A stretch of 64,000 nucleotides of DNA from Coriolopsis trogii (Eukaryota > Basidiomycota > Agaricomycetes > Polyporales > Polyporaceae), in NCBI GenBank assembly GCA_020543525.1, contig JAHYIO010000006.1:1240001-1304000 (forward strand). Direction: 5' to 3'. Positions 22,488 to 33,786 of this stretch are shown here, one piece after another. The notes beneath the pieces are model-generated. The model made no database searches, had not been told where the DNA came from, and saw nothing but the letters and a program-made list of their open reading frames with translations. Both the position numbers and the translations under genes were made by a program. The stretch's first letter is position 1. Every line of letters starts with the position of its first letter.

Positions 22488-23216
22488 GTGCGGACCAAAA
22501 TCGAGGTTTTGGTGGGGTGAGGCCAGCTCACATACGGACCAAAAGTGACCCAAATGGGTTGCCACGCCAGACCAAATGTGCGGACCAGAGTGTCCGGAGA
22601 CGCTCGATGCCGGTTCCATGTGCGGACCGGCGCCTACCCTCAATCTGCCGGCAGCCGCACCCTTGTCTTTACATCCAGCTTGTATACGTTGTAATCGGAG
22701 TTTGCAATGCAAATATGCCCTGGTTGGTCGGGGCTTCAATATCATCAACTTCTCTATAGTCTGGCCATAGCAAAGGCCGCCGACGGTGAAATCAATGCTT
22801 GCTGTCTGCCATACTTAACATGAGGTTTGCCCAAAAAAGAAAGAGTATGTAGAGGAGGCGGTGGGAGACTGACTATCTAAGTGGGCAGATATTCAGTAGC
22901 AGCTCATGGCTAAATCTATATTATATGTACCTAGCTACCTTCCTGAAGGCTGATGCGGAGATTACATGATGTCAAGAATCCTGGCCAAAAAGAGACGGTA
23001 CAGTGGAGACAATTTCAGTGAGCATACAGAGTAGCCAGTGAGGTTTGCACTGATTTCTAGGCAGTTGTCCGTGTGCATCTTGGGGGCGGAAACGCGGGGG
23101 TAACAAGCGTATTGAAGCCAAACGCAATGTGCGGACCAAACATAGGCGCTTAATGAAGCCTGTCGCATGTGCGGACCAATCTGGCCCAAATAGGAAGGTG
23201 GGATGTGCGGACCAAA
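22488..23216. repeat. Cluster of seven copies of a GCGGACCAAA motif
   Basis: Seven same-orientation copies of ATGTGCGGACCAAA or close variants occur near 22489, 22533, 22576, 22620, 23128, 23168 and 23204. They form two groups, of four and three, about 490 bp apart. The left group also has two CCAAATG words and the right group CCCAAATAGG between copies. No terminal inverted repeats, target-site duplications or transposase are visible. The region lies between ERG2 copy 2 and the 3' end of ILV5. A small plus-strand frame starting near 23318 (MDDPTPSANEYNMSG) is unrecognised. Confidence 0.7.
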
Positions 23217-23619
23217 AGTGAGAAAGTGGCCGATTTTGTGATCAGGCCTTGAACAATATTATCAGGGGTCCTGTTCACGTCGTCTAAGAGTACAGTCAAG
23301 AAAAAGTGCTTAGCGCAAGCATCATGGATGACCCAACACCAAGTGCCAACGAGTATAACATGTCTGGCTGCAGACGGAATGCGGATGAAGCAACTTGGAC
23401 GATCTCTGGCGATAAACCACAGAATTACTCCAATCCTCGGGACCAGCTCACGACACTACTAGGGTGTTCGTCTTCGACACTACTGGTCCCCAGCAAAGTC
23501 GTTCCAGAGATCATTAAAGCATAGATACACGTAGACTATCACAACTGCCTCCAGTGCACCATGCAAGTGCTTTTCGGGATACGCTTGTTTCAACAAGCTA
23601 CTGCCCAGGCTGATCCAAC

Positions 23620-25017
23620 TCAAGTCTGCCTGTCGGGACGGAGCGCACGCACAGTCTTGCCTGAAAGACACACCCACGCTGATGAGCAACCGCACGATGA
23701 AACACTTGCCGAGAGACATACCTGCGCGCCAGATCTCCTGCTCTTCGATCTCCTTCAACTCCTTCGCAAGGTCCTCACGGTACGTCGACCGGCCGTTGAA
23801 CTCCAGACTGCGGCGCGTCTCGGTCCCGTTCTTCACGCTCTCATACAGACGCTCGAACACAGGCGTGTTCGCCTTCTCGAACTCCTTCGCCCAGTCGAGC
23901 GCACCACGACGCGCGGTTGTCGAGCATGCGTTCATCATGTAGTCCATGCCGTACTGGCCGATGAGGGGGAAGAGCGACTGGGTGGCCTCCTCGACGGTCT
24001 CGTTGAACGCCTCCGACGGCGAGTGGCCGTTCTTGCGGAGGACGTTGTACTGAGCGAGGAACATACCCTGGATACCGCCCATCAACTGACAGACAATCAT
24101 CAGTCTACTATACACGATACCAGGAGAAGAGAGCAAACGCACCACACCACGCTCGCCGTACAAGTCCGAGTACACTTCCTTCTCGAAGGTGGTGTCGTAC
24201 ATGTAGCCGGAGCCGATACCGACACCAAGAGCGATGGCCTTCTCCTTCGCCTTACCAGTGACGTCCTGCCACACAGCGACGGAAGAGTTGATACCCCTGC
24301 CCTCCTTGAAGAGCGTGCGGACAGTCCGGCCTGAGCCCTTGGGCGCAACGAGGATAACATCGACGTCCTCGGGGGGAATGACGTGCGTGTCGTCCTTGTA
24401 CACGACCGAGAAGCCGTGCGAGAAGTAGAGTGTCTTGCCCTTGGTGATGAGCGGCTTAATCGTCGGCCACGTCTTGCTCTGCGCCGCGTCCGAGAGGAGG
24501 TTCATGATGATCGTCCCGCGCTTGATCGCCTCCTCAATGGGGAAGAGCGTCTTGCCGGGCACCCAGCCGTCCTCGATCGCCTGCTTCCAGCTCTCGCCGT
24601 TCTCGCGCACACCGACGATGACGTTGAGACCGTTGTCCCGCGCGTTCAGGCCCTGGCCGTGCCCCTGGGAGCCGTACCCGATGAGGGCGAGCGTGTCGTC
24701 CTTGAAGTAGTCCTGGAGCTTCGCGAGCGGCCAGTCGCTGCGCTCGTACACGGTCTCCTTCGTGCCAGCAAAGTCAAGTGTCTTGATGCTACGCGCACCC
24801 TGAGACGAGGCAATAATGTGGGCATGAGAGAATTGGCATGGGTGTAGTACGGAGGTACACTCACCATGACAGCAGTGCGAGGTGCGGCCTTGGCGCCATT
24901 GCGAGCGAGGACGGAGTAGGCGGCGGCCTGCACCGTTTTCGCAGACACCTGCGCGGCAGTGCGAGGGGCACGACGAGAGGCAGCACGAGCAGCAGCACGG
25001 AGGGCGACGGAAGACAT
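23620..25017 (-). CDS. ILV5: Ketol-acid reductoisomerase, mitochondrial (branched-chain amino acid synthesis)
   Basis: The enzyme converts acetolactate and acetohydroxybutyrate to dihydroxy acids with NADPH and Mg2+, in the valine and isoleucine pathway in mitochondria. The start at 25017 opens an Arg/Ala/Ser-rich presequence (MSSVALRAAARAASRRAPR), typical of mitochondrial import. Exon 2 begins GARSIKTLDFAGTKE and carries the Rossmann motif LIGYGSQGHGQGLNARD (about 24690-24640), APKGSGRTVRTLFKEGRG, and YDTTFEKEVYSDLYGERG. After an intron (about 24145-24090), the knotted C-terminal domain reads LMGGIQGMFLAQYNVLR, ACSTTARRGALDWAKEF and EEQEIWRA. A last small exon supplies GKTVRALRPDRQT with TGA at 23620-23622. 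Length (about 400 residues) and motifs are normal for the fungal class I enzyme. Reading straight past the last donor gives a false long C-terminus. Confidence 0.95.
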
Positions 25018-25064
25018 GGTGATGGTCTGGGGTGAGGAGAAGGTGACTCGGTTTGGGTCAAGCG

Positions 25065-25070
25065 TTATAA
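25065..25070 (-). promoter_or_regulatory. TATA-like element of ILV5
   Basis: TTATAA lies about 48 bp upstream of the ILV5 ATG on the minus strand, in AT-rich surroundings. Confidence 0.4.
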
Positions 25071-26092
25071 ACTCTCATTTTTAGACGCTCACGCCATTAT
25101 TGACACCAGTCATATTGGGCGCTTAGCATTCTAAACTGTCGATCCCCCTGCGCCTTCTAAATCCTCCCGCCACTCATTCTCTTTTGCGTGTTGCGAAGCA
25201 TGTGAATGTCCACACACTGCGTGAGCATGCAGTCATATAACTATCCAGTGTTCAACGTGTCATGAAAGAGCAGGCGAAACTTCGGAACAACCCCTCTCCG
25301 ACAGCGGAGAAGTGGTCTGGAGGACATTTCGAGGAATCGAGGGCATTGACTCTCCAGCCGTGTAGAAGGTCAGTATAAATAGTGCACACTCAGGTGCGTG
25401 CGGTCTCTCCCATTGTCCCTCATGTGTGGGAGACATGTGAAGACCGTTGCAGCCACGGAGGCTCCGGAGGGGATTCTCCTTGCTTGCGTTTGTGCCCGTC
25501 GATCGCGTGCGGCGAACGCATATGCAGAACGATCACTGTCAGGCTGGCACCGTTGTGACCACGGAGCCGCGGCAGGAAGCAGAATCCTCTCAAGAAGGGA
25601 CGGCAAGATGGGATGGTATTTTGCTGACGCTGCTCGATGGGAGAGCATGAGGATACTCAATGTAGCGATGGCGAAAGGGAGGTCCATGAGGGAACCTTGC
25701 TTCTGAGAAGATGACGATGGGAGGAACGTTTCGCGTCAACGTAACGTGCATGATCACGAAGAGCCCGTTCTCCGACGACAGCACAAGCATACGCACTGCG
25801 CCAGACACCAGAAGTTAGGATAGCTCTACAGCTGCAGCGTGAACGATGTCACCTCAATCTGTGATGGGAATAAGAGGGTAAGTCAACTGGTACGATCCAG
25901 GTTAGTGGAAGACGTCCGTAGACGGTGCTTACATTGGGCATCTGAGGCACGTAGATTCACTCACCTGGGACAGTATTGGAGTCGCGTCAGTCGTCGTGGT
26001 CGCAGCATCACGGACATTCTGAGTGTCAAACGTAAACCAATATGTACTACATTTGAGACGCGACGTTGTGATTATAAAGTTGCAGGCGAATC
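25071..26092. other. Intergenic, orphan TATA element
   Basis: A good TATA word, AGTATAAATAG, occurs at about 25371-25381 on the plus strand. It is followed by frames of about 100 residues (25398-25706) that I cannot assign. Otherwise I see nothing. The right end is the 3' flank of the GH18 gene. Confidence 0.35.
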
Positions 26093-27397
26093 TCACATTT
26101 CAAACAAGAGACTCGCCGCCAGCTCCACGTTCCCGTTTGTCGCGTTCAAAGCCTGCACCACGTTCGCTCTCCCGAACCCCAAGTCCAGCAACGACTGCAC
26201 GTCACTGCTCGGCCAAGGCACCGCGGTATCAGGCAACGGCCCTCCGCGGCCGCCGCCTCCTACCTCAACCGCGACATCCGTAGGAGGCGCAACCCGACGT
26301 ACGCACCTCCCGATCCTCTGCGCCCACTCCCATGGCCGACTCGAACGAGGCAGCTCCGCACCCTCCCCGCCCGCCGCCTGCACCTCCTCATCGCTCGCCC
26401 CCGCATTGAAGTACTCCCACCCCATCACTCCGCCAAACGCGCCCGCACTCGCGCTCGTGCCCGGCCGACGCGCCCTCAACACCTGCAGCAGCCCCTCGAG
26501 CACGCGCGGCGCAACGTACCCGCTCCCGCCGTTCCCCGCGTTCGTCAGCACCCCCAGCACGATCTTGTGCGCGGGCCAGCCCGCGGCGAGGATCGCGTCG
26601 TAGAAGCGCGTGTTGCCCGCATCGCCCCAGCCGTTGTAGAACTGCGCGTGGTACCAGCTGACGAGCGCGCCGTGGCCGGCCTCGAGCGCAAAGTGCGAGA
26701 AGCCGCTGAGGTGCGGCATGCTTCGCGGGAGGATGAGTGGGGCGCCGGGGCTCGCGGGCGGCGTGTAGGTGTCGAATGGGAGCCGCGGGTCGACGAGGAG
26801 CGCGGTCGCGACGGGTGCGAGGGTCGTGATGAACTCCGGCCCGAAGTCGGCGCGGAGGCGGGTGAGGAGGCGGACGAGGGTCGCGAGCGAAATCTCTTCT
26901 TCGACGTCGAGGTCGAGTCCATCCAGCGCCCGGTGCCGGATGAGGTCGCGGAGAGGCGTGTAGTACGCCTCGAACTATGAGCATGTGAGTGTCATGACTG
27001 TGGTCGCATGGTCGTAGAATGCTACTATGCTCGTACGTACCTCTTCATCGGTACCTTGCAGCCTCCAGTAGCTGCCCTTCGCCGCTCCCCCAAGCATCCC
27101 CATTACTTTGACGCCGGATTCCTGGAGTGTGCGGACTTCCCTCCATAGCTGCTCGAACTTTTGCGCGTCGGGCGGGTCGTCGTTCAGCGTGATGTTTCCT
27201 GGACCATCATTTAGATGGATTGCGGCGATAATCACATGGGTCACGCCAGTGCGGTTGGTCAGTAAAGGAAGGAGGGAGAGAGGATCCCCTGCGGGCGTAT
27301 GATGAGTCTGGGCGTAGAGCACGAACCGGGGGAGAGGATGCGTCGAGAGATCGAGGAGCTGTCGGTCTGACTCGTTTTCAGAGGCTGGGAGAGACAT
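26093..27397 (-). CDS. GH18 (chitinase-like) protein with C-terminal UBA domain
   Basis: There are two exons joined over a single short intron (about 26974-27038). The start at 27397 (MSLPASENESDRQLL) shows no signal peptide. The TIM barrel begins RFVLYAQTHHTP, then GVTHVIIAAIHLND and GVKVMGMLGGAAKG. The second exon carries the GH18 catalytic signature DGLDLDVEEE (about 26910-26880), then TTLAPVA, LVSWYHAQFYNGWGD and KIVLGVLTNAGNGG, then GGVMGWEYFNAG. This order is that of GH18 glycosidases acting on GlcNAc-containing glycans. After a Pro/Gly-rich linker, the last 40 residues read SSDVQSLLDLGFGRANVV and GNVELAASLLFEM, a typical ubiquitin-associated (UBA) fold. TGA is at 26093-26095. I infer a cytosolic enzyme with ubiquitin binding, perhaps working on misfolded glycoproteins. 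That role is inference. Confidence 0.87.
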
Positions 27398-28025
27398 TGA
27401 GGTGGTTTGCGAGAGAAAATGCCTATGGATACCGTTGCAACTCGCGCACAGCCTCCTTTCGCACAGCCTGAGAAAACCTAGTAGAAGTCCCCGTCGCGCG
27501 AGGGACCACCAGAGATATTGAAGCTAGGATTCCTGTCCCAGTGATGTAACTATCAGTGATAGTACCGTCTAGTCAGAGGAAATAACTGAACCACTTCTGC
27601 TTGACACGGATCCGTCGCGCGCATATTGATCAACTTGAAGTATTCTGAGTCAGTAACATTCTTGAGAACGCAGAAGGACCCAGTTCAAGTCAGAGTGAGA
27701 GCAGCGAAGAAGCAGGCATCATGCTCTTGGCCGTGTCGAGCACCCAAAGAGGTTCAAGAGAGGACCAGCCCTAGTGACAGATCTAGAGTTGCTACGCCCG
27801 ATCTCGAAATAACATATTGCGTCGACGTTCTAGTACCGATTCAAGCCTGCAGGCTGCAACTCCCTTCCACCCTCTTTCTCGTTCGGGGTTCCTCGGCGGG
27901 GGGATCCATAGTCATGGGCACTGGATATATATCGATAGACAATCCGCAGACGTCCCGTGCGAAAGACGTGTGCCTCGAGGGCGATGAACGTGCTGAGAGA
28001 AGGACAGAAGCAGCGCCTGGGGACT
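27398..28025. other. Divergent intergenic region
   Basis: This is shared upstream DNA of the GH18-UBA gene (minus) and the zinc-finger gene (plus). A long plus frame runs through it into the zinc-finger gene from 27626, but the ATG at 28124 has better context and the upstream part lacks recognisable content. Confidence 0.45.
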
Positions 28026-28034
28026 TTATATATT
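28026..28034 (+). promoter_or_regulatory. TATA box of the C2H2 zinc-finger gene
   Basis: TTATATATT lies about 90 bp upstream of the ATG at 28124 and is followed by a C/T-rich leader. Confidence 0.55.
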
Positions 28035-28123
28035 ATTGTACCCACGGCCTATCGTCCCCCACACTCCTTGCCTACCACCACCCATCAATCCCTCCATCCG
28101 CTTACACCCCGTCCCATCACACC

Positions 28124-29242
28124 ATGGACGCCTACCAAGCATCCTTCATTCCTGACAACTCCTACTGGCTGTCGAATACAGAAAGCTTCACCCCCCGCGT
28201 CGTCGAGGCTTCGACCAACCTCGAAAGCGCAGGGGGCTTCGCCGACTCCGTGTACTACAGTACTATGGCCATCGACGACACGGGCATGGCCCACGAACCC
28301 GGCATCTACATGGGCTACGCCAACGACGTCTGGGGTGCGCCTACAGTCCCCATCGAGCCGACCGACATCATGTGGGTCCCTAACGCGACCCCAGAGCCTT
28401 ATTATCCGCAAGACGCGTCAATGCTCTGTAACCCGAGTCTTCCGATTGTCTTCAATCCCCCGTCGCCAGTCTCCGAGCAGTCGTTCACCAGCTCCCCCAC
28501 GTTGTCGTTCGCATCCGGGATGGATCTGCCCTTCGACATGCAGTCTCTCGACGGGTATCCCTTCGACTTTACGTGCCCGTCGTCGCCGATGGGCTCGTCG
28601 GGCTTCAGTATGTCCCCTTCTCCTATATCCTCATTCCTTGGGGAGCCTCTCTTCGACTTCGACAAGGGTTACGGGCAACCGTTGTCGCAGCAAACGGTCA
28701 CTGCTGCGAACCCAGATGCCGGTAATCTTTCCCAGGCCTTCGGGGGTATGGAAGGGAACGCGGGGCCATCCCCATTCCCCTCCATGACCCTCGAGCCGTC
28801 CCCGCGCCCGCAGCAGGACGCCCCGTCGACGTCCCCCAACGCCCAAGTCGACGTCCTAAAGCGGGCGCGCGGCAGCGAGAACACCAAGAAGAAGCCGGCC
28901 AGCCCGCCGAAACGTCGCAAGCCGCAGGACACGACGCCCAAGCACAAGTGCTGGCACTGCGAGGAAAGTGAGTTGTCTATCTGCTCGGCGCCGGCGACTG
29001 TGTCACTGCCACGGTCACGGCCCGCTGCGCACTGCTGATCGGCCCGGTCTCCGGCAGTGTTTGCCCGCACAAACAACCTGAAGAAGCACGTCGATACCGT
29101 GCATCTCAAGTTGCGCCCTTTCAAGTGTGCGGACTGTGGCGACGCATTCAGTCGCAAGCACGACCTGACTCGTCATGTGCACTCGAAGCACAAGAAGCTG
29201 GGCTCGCCGCGTCGCAAGGGCGCGAGCTCCAAGGACGAGTAA
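28124..29242 (+). CDS. C2H2 zinc-finger transcription factor
   Basis: There are two exons. The start is at 28124 (MDAYQASFIPDNSYWLSN); exon 1 ends at a GTGAGT donor near 28970. Exon 2 starts after CCGGCAG near 29058 and runs to the TAA at 29240-29242. Residues 1 to about 235 are rich in Ser, Pro, Asp and aromatic residues and look like an acidic activation region. A basic stretch with KKKPASPPKRRKPQ, a likely nuclear localisation signal, precedes two tandem C2H2 fingers at the extreme C-terminus. The first finger (CWHC, then NNLKKHVDTVH) is interrupted by the intron after its second cysteine. The second finger reads CADCGDAFSRKHDLTRHVH with a final histidine in HSKH. A basic tail (KKLGSPRRKGASSKDE) ends the protein. 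It is probably a sequence-specific DNA-binding regulator. The target is unknown. Confidence 0.85.
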
Positions 29243-29963
29243 GGAGCAATCGAGCGTCCCCGTTCCCGGTACGTGTATCATTCTTCTAGGTCGCCCGTCG
29301 ACATTGGTGGCGGTTCCTCCCTGTCTTTTCCCGTGTGAGCTGACCTCGCTCTGGCTGAAAGGTGAATCGCGGATCGCTTGCACCAGTCACATATCATTTC
29401 TCGGATCTCGTGCCCCAGTCGAGCGTTCAGCAGGCGTGCTGACCTCTCCGTCATTGGCGCGAGATTCGCGGTGAGGAATGTTATGTGGCTGATGGACGGG
29501 AGAAGGATGCGCATGCGTACGTGACTGGGACGGCAAGTGCCCTGCGGCCGGTCTGCCGGGTTTGTCCCCTCACGGACGCATGCGCAAAGGACGGGAACTA
29601 TGGCTACTTGGTTTGCTTCTTACATATCTATCTTGTGTTCTCGTATGGTCTCTGGTTTCGTTCGTATTTGAATGTGCGCGTCTCGGCTCTCGCTTGTATG
29701 CTTTCACCTCTCTTGCTGTCTTGTCCGTCTAATTCAACCCGTATGCTTCGACTCGATTTCCGCATCATCCCCATTCTATTGCCATCAAATTGATCCTGAT
29801 GTTGCATATTTCTTCGCTGTCTACCATTGTTTACTCTTGCAAATGTTGTGTTCGGAGAACACGTCTTCTAGCAGATTGTAAATGTTTGTGTTTGTGTATA
29901 CACGCTGTCGTACAGGGCCCCTAATCTCTGAACCCAAATGTTCTGTCATTCTCGTATGCGTCG
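29243..29963. other. Convergent intergenic region
   Basis: This is the 3' flank of the zinc-finger gene and the GST gene, T-rich in the middle as expected for 3' UTRs. Nothing else is visible. Confidence 0.5.
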
Positions 29964-30888
29964 CTAGTCTGCCTCTTCCCCGTCCAGCTCCTCGTAGTGC
30001 CGGAAGAGCCCGAGCCCGAACTTGAGCCTACGCCCACTCGAGATGTACTCCTTGATGCCCTTCTCGCCCCGCACGCGCTCGTGCAGCGCGAACACGTTCG
30101 GATATTTCCCACCCTTCTTCATCTGCCCCATCCGCTTCGGGAACGCGAACAGCAGCCCGTCGATGACATTGAACAAGACCAAGTCCGCCGTCGTCGTCTG
30201 CTTCCCGACGAGGTACGTCCTCGCTGCGTTCGACTCGGCAGCGGTCGCGTCGTTCGACGTGAGCACGTTCTCAAAGTAGCCCAAGAACATCGGGATGCGC
30301 TCCCTGCGGAACAGCTCCGCGCGGCGCGCCGACTCGACCTTCTGGTCCTCGTAATAGAGCGAGCTCGCGATCGGGTGGTGCACGTCGTGGGTCTCGTTGC
30401 TCCAGTCGAGCGCGGTGAGCACGAGTTGGTTCACCGTGCTCCGCTCCTCGTCCGCCTTTTCGAGCTCCTCGACGCTCAGCTCGCGCAGCGCCGCGCGTCC
30501 GTCGGCGGTGAGCGTGTTGAGCTTGCTCCCGTGCACGCCCGCGAGCCCGCACCGGGGCGCGATGTGGTTCAGGATGGCGGGCGTCTGGGAGAGCACGCGC
30601 CCGGAGGGGAGGCGGAGCGCGGGCGGGGCGAAGTGCGGGGGCGGGCCGCCGAGCTTGGAGGCGGAGGAGAGGAGCGGCATGAGGCCCGAGTGCTGCTCGC
30701 TGTACGGGATGCCCGCGTACTCGAGCGCGAGGCGGACGTACTCGCCGCGACCGGGGATCTCTGGCCACTGTGCATGGTGGTTCGTGAATGAGTCAGTGCG
30801 ACGTTCGGAGTGCGGTGAGTCAGCTGACGGGACGCACATAGTAGAGGATGTACTCTTCCGTGCGCTGCCGTTTTTCTTTGTGCGACAT
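29964..30888 (-). CDS. Glutathione S-transferase-like protein
   Basis: There are two exons. Exon 1 starts at 30888 (MSHKEKRQRTEEYILYY) and is spliced to WPEIPGRGEYVRLALEYAGI after CACAG near 30773. This is the thioredoxin-fold start of a GST, with the YYWP-type active-site region and GRGEYVRLAL on the first helix. RVLSQTPAILNHIA supplies the glutathione gamma-Glu contact position (the S-Q-T motif). The all-helical C-terminal domain reads ARTYLVGKQTTTADLVLFNV and ends YEELDGEEAD, with TAG at 29964-29966. Length is about 265 residues. It resembles sigma- or Ure2p-unrelated basidiomycete GSTs that conjugate glutathione to electrophiles in the cytosol. The acidic Asp in TTADLVLF is the usual N-cap residue. 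The long antisense frame at 29997-30791 is a shadow. Confidence 0.82.
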
Positions 30889-31278
30889 GGTGGTATATGG
30901 GCGGGTGAGTGCACTGAGGAGAGGCTTCCGTGCAATCAATACTGCGCGAGGTGATGGTAGTCTGGCAAGGACGGACATACGCCGTCTGTGCGCCGATCGC
31001 TCTTATAGGGGGCTGCATTGACATGACATCATAGGGCTTACTTATTCATACGAACCATGAGACCCGGATGAGAGAGACCCGGCCGCGGCCATATGGCTCG
31101 GAGTGCCACAATGTCAATTACACGATCTAAAGGGACATCGATGTGAAGGACGAGCATATATGGGAGCAACATACACCATGCATGTGTATAGAAACGGGCT
31201 GGGCATGGCTACACGCACGGGGTGCGGTGCGGACGCTGGCAGCATCTAGTCCAAAGATTGAGTACCAGCAGGCTGTTG

Positions 31279-33786
31279 TTAATTCGCAGTATCGTGTCGA
31301 TACAACCCGACTCTCATGGGAAGGCATGCCCTTGTGTCGTTGCCGACACTGGGAAAGCGTATGTTGGACATGTTCCAAACGATCGACTTGCCGGAGGGTT
31401 CGAATGTGAACTTGGAGAGCAGCGTGCAAAGGACAACCTCTGTGCAAGCCGCGCATAAGCAAACTATGTCCACGTGGACGCATAGAGAGGGAACCCATGA
31501 GCAAACTCGGACGCACTCATTTCCAGTTGCGAAAACTTGAATCCACTAGGGTAATCGAGGACGTCAACGAGGATACACAACGTCAAACTGCTGAGCATAC
31601 TCACATGCATGCCCGGCCTCCACCTAGGAACGTCATGCTACATATCATGTCACAATTAGCCACAGTCGCCACGCAGCAAGTCAGATAGACGTTGGACTGA
31701 CATGTTCGAGTACACTCCTGGCATCTTGGCCTCGGTAACGCTTTCGGGCAGAGGCGCGAGCCACCTCTCCGGCTTCCATTCCATCGCGTCCTCGCCCCAT
31801 ATGGCTCTGTTCGTGTTCGCAGAAAGAACGCCAATGCCGATGGCGGTGTCCTTGGGTACGAATATCTCATGCATCACTTTGCCGTCAACGCCCCTGATAG
31901 GCTGGGAGAGTGGGATAATCGCGTCCTTCCGGGACCTAAGAGGTTGCGAAGCGCGGAGATATGGTCAGCATGTAGCGCATAGGAGCGAGTACGTGCCCTG
32001 AACGTACTCCCGAAACACATGGGTGACGGGGGAGTGCCTTCAGTTGACATATGGATTAGTACTGCGCGCTTGTAAGTAGTTTGAGCGGCTTACAGCCTCA
32101 GGGTCTCCCTGCACACCGCGTCCAGGTACGGCAGGCCAACGAGCGTGTCATACGCGAGATCTGACTCCTGCTTCTGAGCGTCGAGGATCTCCTGCCTCAA
32201 CTTCTCTTGGATGTGTGGATGTTCTCCGAGGAGATACAGAATCATTGATAGCGCGTTCGACGTCGTGTCCATCCCAGCAAATATGAACGTACTTAAAAAG
32301 AGAGCTGTCACCAACGATACCCACCAGGCTTCGAGAGGACTGTAAAAGACACTCACGACACTTGTGCGATGACTTCCTCCTCTGGAAGCCGATCCGTCTC
32401 ACACGCCGTCATGTTCGCTCTCACTGTATGCAGTCAGCATACGCACAATGCGACGCAACAATCCACAGGTTAGGTGTCATAAGACTCACTGAGTATACTC
32501 ATGATGTCCTTCCCTTCTCCGAGCTGCTTCATAACAGCCTCGTCCCCTAGCTCGAGCGCGCGTTGCTTGCTCCGATATATCTCCACACTACGTCTGTGAA
32601 TGGTGTCAATAATGGCTTTGATACGCTGGACGCCCTCGTGCGGGATGAGCTCTGCCAACTTGCGGCGGAACGCGGGCGGTCCAATGTCTGGCAAGTAGGG
32701 CAGTATACGACGGAGATGATTCATCGTGAGGAGCGTCGGCCTAGTATTGTGCCATGTACATTCAGAAGACAATCAAGGGGAGCAGAAGTACGAGAAGACG
32801 CACCCAAAGGACTTGATGGCGAATCCGAAGTCGTCCATCGACTCCGCAACAAGCGGATCGAAGGAGTATCCGAGTCCGGCTTGGCCAAGAAGCTCCAGGG
32901 CCGTGCGAGACATCCACGAAAGCATGTCCATCTCGACAGGACCGCCTCCACCTTGTGCGCGATGTCTGATTGCTTTTTGAAGCTGCGTTTATTTGGGTTA
33001 GGTGTTGAGCACTGGACGATCGAGCGTGAGGAACGAACACGGTGCCGCGTACCTGATGTGCAACCTGATAGAATATCGGGACCATGTGCCGCATGTGGTT
33101 GATAGAGAAGACCGGGTTCAGCAGCTTACGCTGACGTCGGTGGTGCTCGCCTGGCATCAGGTCGGACTCAGACTCGAGGAGTGGGTATATGCATGGCGGT
33201 GTAGCACTTACTGAGAGTTCCGAGTAGCCCCGGTCCAAATCGCAACTTGTTGAATCTTCGCCAATTCAGCGAGCAGTTTAGTACGAAGCCGTCGAAATGA
33301 GGTACGACCGAACACCTACTTGATGTACCATGCCGGTTCCTCGAAGACGTGTTGATCCTTGACGACTATCGTGTGTAGCGCGGCAGGGTCGAAGACGTAC
33401 AACATTCTATGCTGCGACGTTGTGCCGAATTTGAGGACAATAGTATTAGCGTTCACATAGCAATGGAGGTGATGCAGAAAGGCACCGTACGTACCCCGAG
33501 CGGACCGCTAAGCCGCACAACTCCCGGATACGAGTTCGTCAGCATCTGGATGAAGCCCCATCCGTCCTTGCTCAGGATCTGCCTGAGGTTTCCTGTATCG
33601 CAGGACCACGTTGATCATGATGAGCAGAGCGTGAACGATGATTTCGTGCGTACCATACAAGAGGGATCCTGACGGAGGTCCAGGGATGTTGTCCAACGGC
33701 GACCTCACGATGACCTGCCAAAGGTACTTCCAGACGGTCCACGAGAGTGCATAAACAAGGCCGGCAATGATCAGTGTGGTAGACAT
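31279..33786 (-). CDS. Cytochrome P450 monooxygenase
   Basis: This is a multi-exon P450, the apparently intact paralogue of the broken copy at 5750-8207. The start at 33786 (MSTTLIIAGLVYALSW) begins a membrane anchor, followed by LDNIPGPPSGSLLYG, the proline hinge. Exons then read WGFIQMLTNSYPGVVRLSG, MLYVFDPAALHTIVVKDQ, FGPGLLGTL, HRRQRKLLNPVFSINHM, MSRTALELLGQAGLGYSFD and GEGKDIMSIL. The I-helix is AGMDTTSNALS (about 32280). The K-helix ExxR is CRETLRL (about 32115). The PERF-type motif is WKPERW, and the heme loop MTFLGGGRACM lies near 31640-31610. GFKFSQLEM and a final exon ending LYRHDTAN (TAA at 31279-31281) complete it. About 12 exons are needed. P450s of this kind are ER-anchored and draw electrons from P450 reductase. 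The substrate is unknown. Confidence 0.85.

Noticed and set aside
22488..23216. CRISPR-like array
   Set aside because: Repeat units are short and irregularly spaced, and the genome is eukaryotic.
23561..24334. 257-residue plus-strand frame
   Set aside because: Exact antisense of ILV5; no domain of its own.
27626..28123. N-terminal extension of the zinc-finger protein
   Set aside because: A TATA box and C/T-rich leader lie inside it, just before the ATG at 28124; the upstream part is not domain-like.
29997..30791. 264-residue plus-strand frame
   Set aside because: Antisense to GST exons; Arg/Glu/Leu composition is the complement of GC-rich coding sequence, with no domain.
31279..33786. P450, GST and zinc-finger gene as a biosynthetic cluster
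   Set aside because: No backbone synthase (terpene cyclase, PKS, NRPS) is near; proximity looks incidental.
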